Positions 8,787 to 17,245 are shown, counted from the first letter of the stretch. The stretch: DNA of 64,000 nt from RPQJ01 sp963793005 (GCA_963793005.1 CAWBYP010000006.1:38878-102877); one strand, 5' to 3'. The notes: generated by a model not told the origin, from the sequence alone. A program made the numbers and translations.

Positions 8787-9319
8787 TTCTCCCTCAGCCG
8801 TGGCATCAGCTCGACGAGGTTGCACGGTCGCGTGCGGGCATCGAGCTGCGCCGCGATCAGCTCGTCCCAGGCCGTGGCGCAGGCGCCGGACGAGCCGGGC
8901 ACGCAGAACACGTAGGTTGCGTTGGCCACGCCGCCGAGGGCGCGCGACTGCAGCGTCGAGGTCTTGATGTCGGCATATGAAATCGAGCGGAACATCTCGC
9001 CGAAGCCGTCGAGTACCTTGTCGAGCAGCGGACGCACGGCCTCGGGCGTTCCATCCCGCCCGGTCACGCCGGTGCCGCCCGTGGTGATGACCGCGTTGAC
9101 CTCCGGGTCTGCGATCCAGCGCGATAGCGCCGCGCGGATCTGGTAGATGTCGTCGGGGACGATCAGCTTCTCCGCCAGCCTGTGCCCTGCGCCGGTCAAT
9201 CGCTCGACCAGCAGCTTGCCCGACTTGTCGGACTGCTCGTCGCGCGAATCCGATACTGTGAGTATCGCGATGCTGACCGGCAGGAATTTCCGTTCCCCGC
9301 CTCCATGTGCATAGGACAT
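8783..9319 (-). CDS. moaB: Molybdenum cofactor biosynthesis protein MoaB/Mog
   Basis: Predicted molybdopterin adenylyltransferase, preparing molybdopterin for metal insertion by MoeA. The 178-residue protein contains ITTGGTGVTGRDGTPEA and the PGSSGAC segment typical of the MoaB/Mog fold. ATG 9319 is preferred because GGGAG lies 8 bases upstream; GTG 9346 would add nine residues. The gene follows moeA by 31 bases and overlaps the next gene by four bases. MoaB versus Mog cannot be separated by eye; E. coli MoaB is inactive in this step while many bacterial MoaB proteins substitute for Mog. Confidence 0.9.
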   Translation of the reverse strand: MSYAHGGGERKFLPVSIAILTVSDSRDEQSDKSGKLLVERLTGAGHRLAEKLIVPDDIYQIRAALSRWIADPEVNAVITTGGTGVTGRDGTPEAVRPLLDKVLDGFGEMFRSISYADIKTSTLQSRALGGVANATYVFCVPGSSGACATAWDELIAAQLDARTRPCNLVELMPRLREK

Positions 9320-9350
9320 GCGTTCGCTCCCGTCGATCAATGGCACCGGC

Positions 9351-10634
9351 TCAGGCGAGACCGGCGAATGGTTGCACCTCGACCTCGGTGCCCGGCTCCA
9401 CGTCGCCCTGCTCGAGCGGCAGGATGATGAAGCAATTGGCCTCGCTCATCGAGCGCAGCACGCCCGCGCCCTGGTGGCCGCTGCTGCGAACCGTATACGC
9501 GCCGGACGGCCGGCGCTCGAAGCGGCCGCGCTGGAATTCGAGCCGACCTGGTTTCTTGCGGAGTCGCGTCTCGCATTCGGCGCGCAGCAGGATCGGCGGA
9601 TCATCGTTCGTCACCCCCATCAGCGCGCGCAGCGCCGGCTGCACCAGCTGGTAGAAAGTCACCATCACGGACACCGGGTTGCCCGGCAGGCCGAAGAAAT
9701 GGGCCCTGCCGAAGCGGCCGAATGCGATCGGCTTGCCCGGCTTCATCGCCACTTTCCAGAACCCCACCTGGCCATGCCGCTCCAGCGTCTCCGTCACATA
9801 GTCGGCGTCGCCGACCGACACGCCGCCGGTCGTCACGATCGCGTCGGCCGACCCGGCAGCGGACTGGAACGCGCGCAGCGTGTCTTCGCGAGTGTCCCTG
9901 ACGACCCCGAGGTCGACGACCTCGACGCCGAGCCGCGTAAGCATTCCGTGCAGGCTGTAGCGATTGCTGTCGTAGATCTGGCCAGGGCCCAGTTCGTCGC
10001 CGATCGGCCTCAATTCGTCACCGGTCGAGAAAATCGCGACGCGCGGGCGGCGCAGCACCGTGACCTGCCCGACCCCGATCGATGCCAGCAAGCCGAGTTG
10101 CGCGGGGCGCAGCAGCGTGCCGGGCTCGAGCGCGAGCTCGCCACGACGTATGTCCTCGCCAGCGGGCCGAACGTTCTGGCCCTGGTGGTGGCCGGCTTCG
10201 ATCACGGCTCGATCACCGTCCAGTCGAACGTGCTCCTGCATCACGACCGTGTCAGTGCCCTCCGGCACCGTCGCGCCCGTCATGATGCGCACGCACTGGC
10301 CTTGCTTCACCGTGCCGCCGAAGGGTCGTCCCGCCCACGAGGTCCCGACGATCCCGAAGGCTGCTTCGCCGGTGCGCGGCAGGTCCTCACCGGCAAGCGC
10401 GTAACCGTCCATCGCCGAATTTCTGTGCGACGGAACGTCCACGCTGGAATGCACCGCGCCCGCCAGCACCCGTCCGAGCGCGGCCTGCAGGCCGACGGTC
10501 TCCTCATCGGCGACCGGCACGATGTCGGCAACGATCAGCGCCCTCGCCTCTTCCAGCCGCAGGGGCTTCTTGCCATGACCCGGCAGGTCGCAGGGATCGA
10601 CGCCGGCCGGCAGTGGATCGTGAACTTTCGTCAT
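9351..10634 (-). CDS. moeA: Molybdopterin molybdenumtransferase MoeA
   Basis: Inserts molybdate into adenylylated molybdopterin. The protein shows the family landmarks in order: SAMDGYAL near residue 75, RIMTGATVPEGTD, FSTGDEL, IYDSNRY, TTGGVSVGD, MKPGKP and GLPGNPVS, followed by the C-terminal domain IV. Length (427 residues) is normal. ATG 10634 (MTKVHDPLPAG) is chosen; an in-frame start at 10661 would lengthen it by nine residues into the gap after mobA. It is the second gene of the minus-strand operon. Confidence 0.95.
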   Translation of the reverse strand: MTKVHDPLPAGVDPCDLPGHGKKPLRLEEARALIVADIVPVADEETVGLQAALGRVLAGAVHSSVDVPSHRNSAMDGYALAGEDLPRTGEAAFGIVGTSWAGRPFGGTVKQGQCVRIMTGATVPEGTDTVVMQEHVRLDGDRAVIEAGHHQGQNVRPAGEDIRRGELALEPGTLLRPAQLGLLASIGVGQVTVLRRPRVAIFSTGDELRPIGDELGPGQIYDSNRYSLHGMLTRLGVEVVDLGVVRDTREDTLRAFQSAAGSADAIVTTGGVSVGDADYVTETLERHGQVGFWKVAMKPGKPIAFGRFGRAHFFGLPGNPVSVMVTFYQLVQPALRALMGVTNDDPPILLRAECETRLRKKPGRLEFQRGRFERRPSGAYTVRSSGHQGAGVLRSMSEANCFIILPLEQGDVEPGTEVEVQPFAGLA

Positions 10635-10673
10635 CGGTGCGCCCGTCCGTGCATGGTGCAATGCTACCGAGCG

Positions 10674-11303
10674 CTACCCGCGCGTGGAAAGAAATCGCGC
10701 CTCGAGTCGCTGGCGTTCGTCCGGGTCGTTCACGTTGACGAAGGTATCCGGCGCGTCGCTCAAGTCGGCCTCGGCGAGGTTCAACTGCTGGAACCAGGTG
10801 TCGATCTTGCGGCCGCCGGCAGCAAGATACGACTCGAGGCCCGGCGCCACACGGGCGTGCAGCAGCAGGAACACCGGTTGTTGCCGACGCCCGTCCGTCG
10901 CCACTGCGACGTCGGCCTGCGCATCGATACAGGCCTCGTGCATCCGGCGCGCGAGATCATGAGCGACCAGCGGCGCGTCGCAGGGCACGGTCAGCAGGAA
11001 TTCGGTCTCGAGGCTGCGCAGGCCGGCGAGCACGCCGGCCAGCGGGCCGAGGAAGCCGTCAAGCGTGTCGGGGACCACCGGGTGACCGAAGGCAGCATAG
11101 CGATCGAGATTCCGGTTCGCGTTGATCAGTACCTGGCCCACCTGCGGCGTCAGCGCGTCGAGCACATACTCGATCATCGGCCTGCCGAGCAGTTCCACGA
11201 GCCCTTTGTCCTGGCCGCCCATGCGACGCGCGAGTCCGCCTGCCAGGACCAGCCCGGTGACAGCGTCCTTCAAAAAGTGCGGTTCCTGGATTGGGGTCGC
11301 CAT
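10674..11303 (-). CDS. mobA: Molybdenum cofactor guanylyltransferase MobA
   Basis: Transfers GMP from GTP to the molybdenum cofactor, producing the MGD cofactor needed by both formate dehydrogenases in this window. The N-terminus has the nucleotidyltransferase signature LVLAGGLARRMGGQDKGL, followed by VPCDAPL and the NVNDPDE segment typical of MobA. ATG 11303 (MATPIQEPHF) is preferred; longer in-frame starts up to 11396 have unlikely N-termini. This is the first gene of the long minus-strand operon, diverging from the sigma-54 activator gene across about 200 bases. Confidence 0.93.
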   Translation of the reverse strand: MATPIQEPHFLKDAVTGLVLAGGLARRMGGQDKGLVELLGRPMIEYVLDALTPQVGQVLINANRNLDRYAAFGHPVVPDTLDGFLGPLAGVLAGLRSLETEFLLTVPCDAPLVAHDLARRMHEACIDAQADVAVATDGRRQQPVFLLLHARVAPGLESYLAAGGRKIDTWFQQLNLAEADLSDAPDTFVNVNDPDERQRLEARFLSTRG

Positions 11304-11502
11304 TCGTTGCCAATTCTGCCGACCCGCAGACCGCTTGTCGCTTAAATGCCATCCACTGGCGCAGCGATGGCCGCTACCGAGGACAAATTGACGCACCCGC
11401 CGGGACCGGTTGCGCCATTCTGTCCCAGCACGTAGCCTATTTCACTGTCAGTACCAGCCGCGGAATCGCTGGACGCGGACACACCGGAGAAGAAAAAGAG
11501 AC

Positions 11503-12927
11503 ATGCCCAGGTTCGAACAGCCGGCAGACGGCAACACGGCGGCGCCCGGCGCGCTGCCCACGCAGGCAGGCCTGTCGCTGCTGTTCATCGGCGAGGCCTG
11601 CTGCGGCGACGAGCGGCAGCGGCGATCGCTGCGCCAGCACGCGGCGGTGGCCGAGTTCGTCGCGAGCGTCGGCGATGCGGAGCGCCTGCTGCCGCGCTGT
11701 CACTTCGACTGCATCGTGGTCGAGGTTGGATCGGCCGCGGACCCTGCGCTCGCATGGATCGATAACCTGCATCGCTCGGGGACCGCGCCGTGCATCTGCG
11801 TTTCGGCGCCGGACAATGCATCGCTGGCCGAAGCCAGCCTGCTCGCGGGCGCCTCCGCCGTACTGCCGCTGCCGCTGGACGCAAAGTCCCTGCACCGGTT
11901 CATCGCCACGCAGCGGAAACCGCCCGCGTACCCCCAGGCATCGCCGGCGCTGCGTGGGGACGCGACGGCCCCACGTGCGACGCGTGTGCAACTTGTCGGC
12001 GACGGAGCGCCGATACGCCGCGTGCGCCAGGTCATCGACCGTGTGGCGCCCACGCCGGCGACGGTGCTGATCGAGGGCCACACCGGCACCGGCAAGGAAC
12101 TCGTCGCGCAACTGGTGCACGAGCGCAGCGGCCGGCGCGGGCCCTTCGTGCCGGTGAACTGCGGCGCGATTCCGCCCGACCTGATGGAGACGGAACTTTT
12201 CGGCCACGCCAAGGGCGCATTCACCGGCGCGCACCAGCAGCGCGACGGCCTGTTCGTCGCGGCCAGGGGCGGCACGCTGTTCCTCGACGAAGTGAGCGAA
12301 ATGCGCAGCGACCTGCAGGTGAAGCTGCTGCGCGCACTGGAGGAAGGCAGGATCCGGCCGGTCGGCGCGGACCGCGAAATCCCGATCGACGTTCGAATCA
12401 TCGCATCCGCACAGCCGGGGCTGCGCGAGCGGGTGCGGGAGCGCGGGTTCCGCGAGGACCTTTTCTACCGGCTTAACGTGGTCCATATACTGCTGCCGTG
12501 CCTGCGTGAACGGCGCGAGGACATCCCGGCGCTCGTGCAGCACTTCATGCGGCGGGTCGCGGATGAATTCAGCATGACGCCCGTGGCACTCGACGAAACC
12601 GCGCTCGGCGCGCTGTGCGCCAGGGACTGGCCGGGCAATGTTCGTGAACTGCGCAACGTCATCGAGCGCACGGTATTGATGGGTGGCCCGCCTGAGGAAG
12701 ATCCCTCCGCCGCAGCGCTGTCGCAGGTCGCCGAGGTCGATACCAGCGGCGGCGCTTACCCGCTCGACTGGACACTCGAACAGGTCAAGCAGGCGCACAT
12801 GATGCGTGTGCTCGAACAGAACAATGGCAATCGCTCGGCGACCGCGCGACAACTAGGCGTGTCGCGCAAGACGCTGGAGCGGCGGCTGGGCCGCGGCGGC
12901 GGTGACGCCGGCGACGGGGAATCCTGA
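11503..12927 (+). CDS. Sigma-54-dependent transcriptional activator with degenerate receiver
   Basis: Enhancer-binding protein that should activate sigma-54 RNA polymerase. The AAA+ domain has Walker A GHTGTGKE (192-199), the sigma-54 contact loop GAFTGA (238-243) and Walker B GGTLFLDE (256-263). A Fis-type helix-turn-helix closes the protein (NRSATARQLGVSRKTLERRL). Residues 23-135 look like a response-regulator receiver, but the usual phosphoacceptor aspartate position reads Glu74 (IVVEVG), and no histidine kinase gene is adjacent. It may therefore be controlled by a ligand or by abundance rather than phosphorylation. ATG 11503 follows GAGAAGAAAAAGAG. A sigma-54-type promoter at 17230 is an obvious candidate target. 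Confidence 0.9.
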   Translation: MPRFEQPADGNTAAPGALPTQAGLSLLFIGEACCGDERQRRSLRQHAAVAEFVASVGDAERLLPRCHFDCIVVEVGSAADPALAWIDNLHRSGTAPCICVSAPDNASLAEASLLAGASAVLPLPLDAKSLHRFIATQRKPPAYPQASPALRGDATAPRATRVQLVGDGAPIRRVRQVIDRVAPTPATVLIEGHTGTGKELVAQLVHERSGRRGPFVPVNCGAIPPDLMETELFGHAKGAFTGAHQQRDGLFVAARGGTLFLDEVSEMRSDLQVKLLRALEEGRIRPVGADREIPIDVRIIASAQPGLRERVRERGFREDLFYRLNVVHILLPCLRERREDIPALVQHFMRRVADEFSMTPVALDETALGALCARDWPGNVRELRNVIERTVLMGGPPEEDPSAAALSQVAEVDTSGGAYPLDWTLEQVKQAHMMRVLEQNNGNRSATARQLGVSRKTLERRLGRGGGDAGDGES

Positions 12928-12970
12928 TCAACCGGCGGCCCGACGGCCGCGAGACCATGGAGATACACGA

Positions 12971-13192
12971 ATGTCGGAACAGTCCTTCGACGAAGAAAAA
13001 TTTACTGGCGAAATCCGCAAGTTCCTGAAGAAGGTGGGCATCACCTCGCAGATCGAAATGGAGAATGCAGCGCGAGCGGCGCTGGCCGCCGGCACGCTCG
13101 ACACATCACGGCCGCTGCAGGCGGTGATGGTGCTCGAGGTGCCCGCGCTCGGCCTGCGCCACACGGTGGAGCACCAGCTCGCCCTGGATTGA
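12971..13192 (+). CDS. DUF6494-like small protein
   Basis: A 73-residue acidic, soluble protein resembling the DUF6494 family (core FLKKVGITSQ, then VLEVPALGL and a charged end). No catalytic or metal-binding motif is apparent. ATG 12971 has GGAG 10 bases upstream and begins 43 bases after the activator gene, so the two are probably co-transcribed. It converges with the helix-turn-helix/PBP-like regulator gene, leaving only 6 bases. Function unknown; the recurrent KK-VG-TSQ helix could be a protein-binding surface, which is a guess. Confidence 0.7.
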   Translation: MSEQSFDEEKFTGEIRKFLKKVGITSQIEMENAARAALAAGTLDTSRPLQAVMVLEVPALGLRHTVEHQLALD

Positions 13193-13198
13193 CCGGCC

Positions 13199-14137
13199 TC
13201 AGGCGGTCCAGACGATCTCGCCGGACCCCGCCAGGTCATAGCCGCCGAATACCTGGGCCAGGCGCTGGCACTCGGGTCCCCGCAGCACATCGACGAGGTC
13301 GCGAAACAGCGTGCGGAAATAGACCCCGCGCGACATGGCGAGGTCGAAGGCCTCCCATCCGATCGGCAGGAACTCGAGCCCGAACTCGCCCGCCGCCGCC
13401 CTGACCCCCGGCGCAACGTCGGCCTGCCCGGTCGCAATGGCCGAGGCGGCGTCGCGCTCCGAATAAGCGCGTGCGGTGATCCTGCGGTCCGCGGGATCGA
13501 GTCGATGCTCCGCGATCAGTTCGCGCAGGAAGCGTTGCGACCCGGCTCCCTCCTGCCGCGAAGCCCAGCGGATTCCGGTCGTGAATAATTGCTCGATGCG
13601 GCTGTCGGACGTCCACAGCCCGGGCGTCATGATCAGTCCCTGCTCGCGACGGAACAGCCTCACGAGGATCCAGTCCTTGTGCTGCACGTACTGCCTCAAC
13701 AGCGCGGGATGACGCTGCAGGCTTTCGCTCTCGGGCCCCCAGTGCAGCGCGCACACGTCGGCCCGCCGCCGCGCGAGGACCTCGAGGCCGGGTTGCGTGC
13801 CGATGGCCGCGTAACTGACCAGCGCGCGTCCCTGCAGTTCGGCAGCCATCAACGTCACCGCGCGATGCAGCAGCGGGTCGTCGCTGCCGGCGATGACGAG
13901 GCGGTCGGTCAGCAGGCCACCGTGGCTCGACTCCAGCAACCACTGGTCCACGAGGTCGCGCGGGAACAACCACTTGCCGGTCAGCCGCGTCGCCGGGATC
14001 CGGCCTTCGTTGACCAGCGCATACACCTTCTTGTCGTTTATCTGAAGGTAGCGCGCCACCTGCCGCACGTTCATGAAGCGCGGCGTCTCGTGCGGCGGAG
14101 TCTCGGCCGCGGTCGTATCTGGCTTGCTGGCTGGCAT
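13199..14137 (-). CDS. Excisionase-type HTH regulator with periplasmic-binding-like domain
   Basis: A 312-residue regulator. Residues 20-75 form a MerR/excisionase-type winged helix (MNVRQVARYLQINDKKVYAL, then the GRIPATRLTGKWLF wing). The rest resembles a substrate-binding-protein domain (PBP_like type), with segments such as VIAGSDDPLL and GQADVAPGVRAAA that recall molybdate/tungstate-binding proteins. It likely senses a small anion or cofactor precursor and controls neighbouring genes. ATG 14137 has a good GAGGAG 9 bases upstream. It diverges from DUF3305 over about 210 bases, where its binding site would be expected. The ligand (molybdate, formate or other) cannot be read from sequence. 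Confidence 0.78.
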   Translation of the reverse strand: MPASKPDTTAAETPPHETPRFMNVRQVARYLQINDKKVYALVNEGRIPATRLTGKWLFPRDLVDQWLLESSHGGLLTDRLVIAGSDDPLLHRAVTLMAAELQGRALVSYAAIGTQPGLEVLARRRADVCALHWGPESESLQRHPALLRQYVQHKDWILVRLFRREQGLIMTPGLWTSDSRIEQLFTTGIRWASRQEGAGSQRFLRELIAEHRLDPADRRITARAYSERDAASAIATGQADVAPGVRAAAGEFGLEFLPIGWEAFDLAMSRGVYFRTLFRDLVDVLRGPECQRLAQVFGGYDLAGSGEIVWTA

Positions 14138-14349
14138 TCGCGGACTCCTCGCGGGATCGCCGTGTGCGCATCGGCGGCGCCGCACTGCGCCATCGATATA
14201 CGAGTCATCTGCAAGATTCGTACCCTGCGCCCGGCCTGTTGCCTGGCCATACGCCTGGCCGGGCCATCCACCCGCCTGCCCATCGGGATGCCGGCTGGTG
14301 CAGAATGAACGGCGTCGGCTCGTCGGGCCGTCCAGTGGGAGTGAGGCCA

Positions 14350-14838
14350 ATGCCCGTGGAACCAAGAATCAGCCTGCCCGTGGCCGTGATCATGGGCCGC
14401 AGGATGGTTGCGGGCCAGGGCTGGCGGGTGCCGAGCTGGCGCGTCGTGGCGCTCGTGGCCGGGTCCGGGCTTCCGGGCAAGGAAGCGCAGGGCACGCCGG
14501 TCCGCGGTGACGACGACGAAGAACATTTCCTCTGGGGCGGGCTCCGGCTCGACCTGTACCGTGACGCGGCCGAGAGTTACTGGGTCAACCTGACCGGGCG
14601 GCAGCCCTCGCTTTACGTGCTGTGCAGCGAGGATGAGCAGTCCAGGATCATTCCCACGCTCGTGACCGCGGACCAGAACGAGGCCTGCTCGGGCGTAGAA
14701 GGCGACGACCGCGTGTTTTCAGCGGCGATTCCCCCGGAGATCTACCAGCACCTCGAGGCATTCGTGGTCGAGTACAACGTTCCACAGCAAAAGCGCAAGC
14801 GCAAGCGCACGGACTGGTCTGCGAGCGAGGAATCGTGA
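14350..14838 (+). CDS. DUF3305 protein
   Basis: A 162-residue protein of the DUF3305 family, found with DUF3306 beside proteobacterial formate dehydrogenase genes. It shows the core PVAVIMGRR, then W-R-V-P-SWRV and YWVNLTGRQPSLYVL. No signal peptide or cofactor motif is seen. The C-terminus is basic (KRKRKR). ATG 14350 follows GGGAGTGAGG; an upstream in-frame ATG at 14305 is possible. The stop overlaps the next start (GTGA), indicating translational coupling. The family has no assigned biochemical function known to me; context suggests formate dehydrogenase assembly or electron transfer. Confidence 0.83.
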   Translation: MPVEPRISLPVAVIMGRRMVAGQGWRVPSWRVVALVAGSGLPGKEAQGTPVRGDDDEEHFLWGGLRLDLYRDAAESYWVNLTGRQPSLYVLCSEDEQSRIIPTLVTADQNEACSGVEGDDRVFSAAIPPEIYQHLEAFVVEYNVPQQKRKRKRTDWSASEES

Positions 14839-15470
14839 GCAGACGCGATACCGACGCCGCGGACCACGACACTGCCGACGAACCCTTCCTGCAGCGCTGG
14901 TCGAGACTCAAGTCGGAGACACGCGATACCGGGCGGTCCGCTGTCGAGCCGGATGACACGACGCCACCTGCGCCCGTGGCCGAAGACCGGCCTGCGCCGT
15001 CCCCGTCTGCCGAAGGGACAGGGCCCAAAGGCATCGCGCTGCCGGATCTTGAATCGCTGGGTCCGGATTCGGACTACAGCGCCTTCCTCGGACCCGACGT
15101 CGATTTGTCGCTGCGTCGAGCCGCGCTGCGCAAGCTGTTCCGCAGCCCGAAGTTCAATGTCCTGGACGGGCTGGACGACTACTGCGACGACTTTACGCAA
15201 TTCGCGCCGCTGGCTGGCATCGTGACCGCTGACATGCGGCACCACGTCGAGCGCGCGGCCAGGGAACTCCTGTCGGCCGAAGACGGGAAGCAGCTGGGCC
15301 CGCCGACCGACGATGAACCGGGGCCACGCTTGCCGGGCGCAGCAGCCGACAACGCCGCAACCCGCGAACCTGCCGACGATACCGCCGCGGCATCCGGCAT
15401 CGTGAGCGGTGATACTGCTGACCCTGCCACCGAGGAACCAGAACAAGATGCCGATCGCAGGCCTGCCTGA
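14835..15470 (+). CDS. DUF3306 protein
   Basis: A 211-residue protein matching DUF3306. The N-terminus has FLQRWSRLK and the conserved core runs through SDYSAFL, then LRRAALRKLFRSPKFNVLDGLDDYCDDFT. Both ends are acidic and probably disordered. The GTG start overlaps the DUF3305 stop, and the 3' end overlaps the following ferredoxin-type gene by about 20 bases. It likely acts with DUF3305 and the ferredoxin-type protein as a conserved formate dehydrogenase accessory module; mechanism unknown. Confidence 0.83.
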   Translation: MSRRDTDAADHDTADEPFLQRWSRLKSETRDTGRSAVEPDDTTPPAPVAEDRPAPSPSAEGTGPKGIALPDLESLGPDSDYSAFLGPDVDLSLRRAALRKLFRSPKFNVLDGLDDYCDDFTQFAPLAGIVTADMRHHVERAARELLSAEDGKQLGPPTDDEPGPRLPGAAADNAATREPADDTAAASGIVSGDTADPATEEPEQDADRRPA

Positions 15471-17112
15471 ACTGGAAGCGGACGGTCGTGCGCGCGCGGT
15501 CGCGCTGGCCGCGCTGCGGCTCACAGATGTCGAACCAGTCGCGGTCGTCGAATTCACGTCGCATGGCCGATGCCTGGTCATCGGCCCGAAACCCGCAGCG
15601 CTGGACCTGGCAGGCAAGCTTGCCGGCAAGCTCGAATGTTCCGTCGCCGTACCAGGTGATGCTGCGCTCGACGTGGACCGGGTCGAGGGCATCCAGGTGG
15701 TCAGCGGCGGGCGGCCGATGGTGCGTGGTGCACTGGGCGACTTCGAGGTCGCAATGGTCGCAGGCGGCCAGCAACATTCAATCGGCGCGCTGTTGTCGCC
15801 GCCGGTTGCGCGATTCGACCTGGTGGTCGACCTGGGGACACCCGCGCTGATGCGGCAGGCGATGCCGCCCCTCGGCTACTACGCGCCCGGGACTGACGAG
15901 GACGCGCTCGCCGCATTGCTCGCGACGCTGCCGGAGATGCGCGGCGAGTTCGAGAAGCCCAAGTATTTCAATTACAACCCCGAGATCTGCGCACATGGAC
16001 GCAACGGCAAGCGGGCGTGCACGCGTTGCATCGACGCGTGCCCGGCAGAGGCGATCGTGTCGATCGGCAATACGGTGCAGGTCAATCCATACCTGTGCCA
16101 GGGCGGCGGCGCCTGCGCCACGGTCTGCCCCAGCGGGGCCATGACCTATGCCTATCCCAGGCCCGGCGACCTGCTGGGAGCGCTGCGCGCGCTGCTCGGC
16201 GATTTCCACGCTGCTGGCGGATCCTCCGCGTGCCTGCTGCTGCACGATGCCTCCTCGGTCGCGACGCTCGAGCGCGACCTGGTCGCGCGCATGCCGGAAC
16301 GCCTGCTGCCTGTCGAGATCGAGGAGATCGGATCGGTCGGGATGGAAGCGTGGCTCGCCTGCCTCGCCTACGGCGCGGATGCGGTAGTGCTGCTCACCTC
16401 GGATCGCACGCCGCCGCAGGTGGTCGAAGCGCTGCACGAGCAGCTTGGCACGGCGTGGGCGATTCTCGCCGGAATGGGCTACGGCGCGGATTGCCTGCGC
16501 ATGGTGAATGCGGACCAGCCGGAATCGGCGCTCCAGGCGCTGCTCGGGCTTCCAGCCGGATCGTCGAGGCCGGCCGCGCGCTTTGCGGCGCCCGCTGCCG
16601 ACAAGCGCGGCGTGCTGCGGCTTGCCTTGCAGCACTTGCACGCACAGGCACCCGCACCAAAGCGCAGCGTCACACTGCCGCCAGGAGCCCCATTCGGCGA
16701 AGTGCGCGTGAGTGCGGCCGCCTGTACTCTCTGCATGAGCTGCGTATCGGCATGCCCGACCCACGCACTGCAGGATGGCCGCGGCCTTCCGCAGCTGAAC
16801 TTCCGCGAATGGGACTGCATCCAGTGCGGCTTGTGCGAGCGCACCTGCCCCGAGGACGCCGTCTCGTTGAGCGCCCGCTTGCTGTATGACCAGGAGGCAC
16901 GGGAACGTCCGCGCATACTCCATGAAGAGCAACCGGTGTGCTGCGTCGCGTGCGGCAAGCCATTCGCGACTCGCTCGATGCTGGAGAAACTCGGTCGCAA
17001 GCTCGAAGGCCACTGGATGTTCCAGACGGACGAGGCCCGCAGGCGTCTGCAGATGTGCGAGGACTGCCGGGTGCGCGACCTGTATGCCTCGGAGGCACGA
17101 AAGGGCCGCTAA
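15448..17112 (+). CDS. Multi-[4Fe-4S] ferredoxin-type protein of the formate dehydrogenase locus
   Basis: A 554-residue cytosolic iron-sulfur protein. A central dicluster region contains Cys191/194/198 with CTRCIDACP and Cys217/223/227 (CQGGGACATVCP), and a second dicluster region has Cys426/429/432/436 and Cys457/460/463/467. The C-terminus has a further CVAC...CEDC pair that looks like a zinc ribbon. Between the clusters lies a domain resembling the MvhD/HdrA-type electron-transfer region (a cysteine-containing GMGYGADCLRMV segment). ATG 15448 overlaps DUF3306 and follows GAGGAA. It likely carries electrons to or from a formate dehydrogenase or protects its maturation; the exact partner is unknown. 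Confidence 0.82.
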   Translation: MPIAGLPELEADGRARAVALAALRLTDVEPVAVVEFTSHGRCLVIGPKPAALDLAGKLAGKLECSVAVPGDAALDVDRVEGIQVVSGGRPMVRGALGDFEVAMVAGGQQHSIGALLSPPVARFDLVVDLGTPALMRQAMPPLGYYAPGTDEDALAALLATLPEMRGEFEKPKYFNYNPEICAHGRNGKRACTRCIDACPAEAIVSIGNTVQVNPYLCQGGGACATVCPSGAMTYAYPRPGDLLGALRALLGDFHAAGGSSACLLLHDASSVATLERDLVARMPERLLPVEIEEIGSVGMEAWLACLAYGADAVVLLTSDRTPPQVVEALHEQLGTAWAILAGMGYGADCLRMVNADQPESALQALLGLPAGSSRPAARFAAPAADKRGVLRLALQHLHAQAPAPKRSVTLPPGAPFGEVRVSAAACTLCMSCVSACPTHALQDGRGLPQLNFREWDCIQCGLCERTCPEDAVSLSARLLYDQEARERPRILHEEQPVCCVACGKPFATRSMLEKLGRKLEGHWMFQTDEARRRLQMCEDCRVRDLYASEARKGR

Positions 17113-17147
17113 GCTCGCGGAACTGGGTCATTCTGGAAGATTATTTG

Positions 17148-17158
17148 GACACAATGTC
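17148..17158. promoter_or_regulatory. Short palindrome upstream of the sigma-54-type promoter (possible enhancer site)
   Basis: GACACAATGTC is a perfect inverted repeat (GACA/TGTC) in an AT-richer stretch about 80 bases upstream of the -24 element at 17230. That distance suits a sigma-54 enhancer-binding protein. The arms are only four bases, so chance occurrence is quite possible. Confidence 0.3.
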
Positions 17159-17229
17159 TCACTAATGGGAATTTCGTTGGATATATTAGGAATAATCGAC
17201 GTCACTGGATGGTCTGAGTCCGCTGGAGA

Positions 17230-17245
17230 TGGCCCACATCTTGCA
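17230..17245 (+). promoter_or_regulatory. Sigma-54-type -24/-12 promoter for the periplasmic formate dehydrogenase operon
   Basis: TGGCCCACATCTTGCA has GG at 17231-17232 and GC at 17243-17244 with the exact spacing of the TGGCAC-N5-TTGCA consensus. It matches 14 of the informative positions closely, differing mainly at the fifth base. It lies 36 bases before the ATG of the TorD-like gene in the only sizeable non-coding gap of this half of the cluster, and the cluster encodes a sigma-54 activator. No competing sigma-70 promoter is obvious in the gap. Confidence 0.65.

Noticed and set aside
11353..11370. Sigma-54 promoter upstream of the activator gene
   Set aside because: GG and GC spacing fits, but the -12 region reads TGGC instead of TTGC and the site is GC-rich, so chance is likely.
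11437..12852. Minus-strand open reading opposite the sigma-54 activator
   Set aside because: Same reason; the plus strand has the full AAA+ and helix-turn-helix motifs.
14190..14205. ModE-type molybdate operator (ATCGATATACG) between the HTH/PBP regulator and DUF3305
   Set aside because: Only one imperfect half-site; the mirrored half is not found at the right distance.
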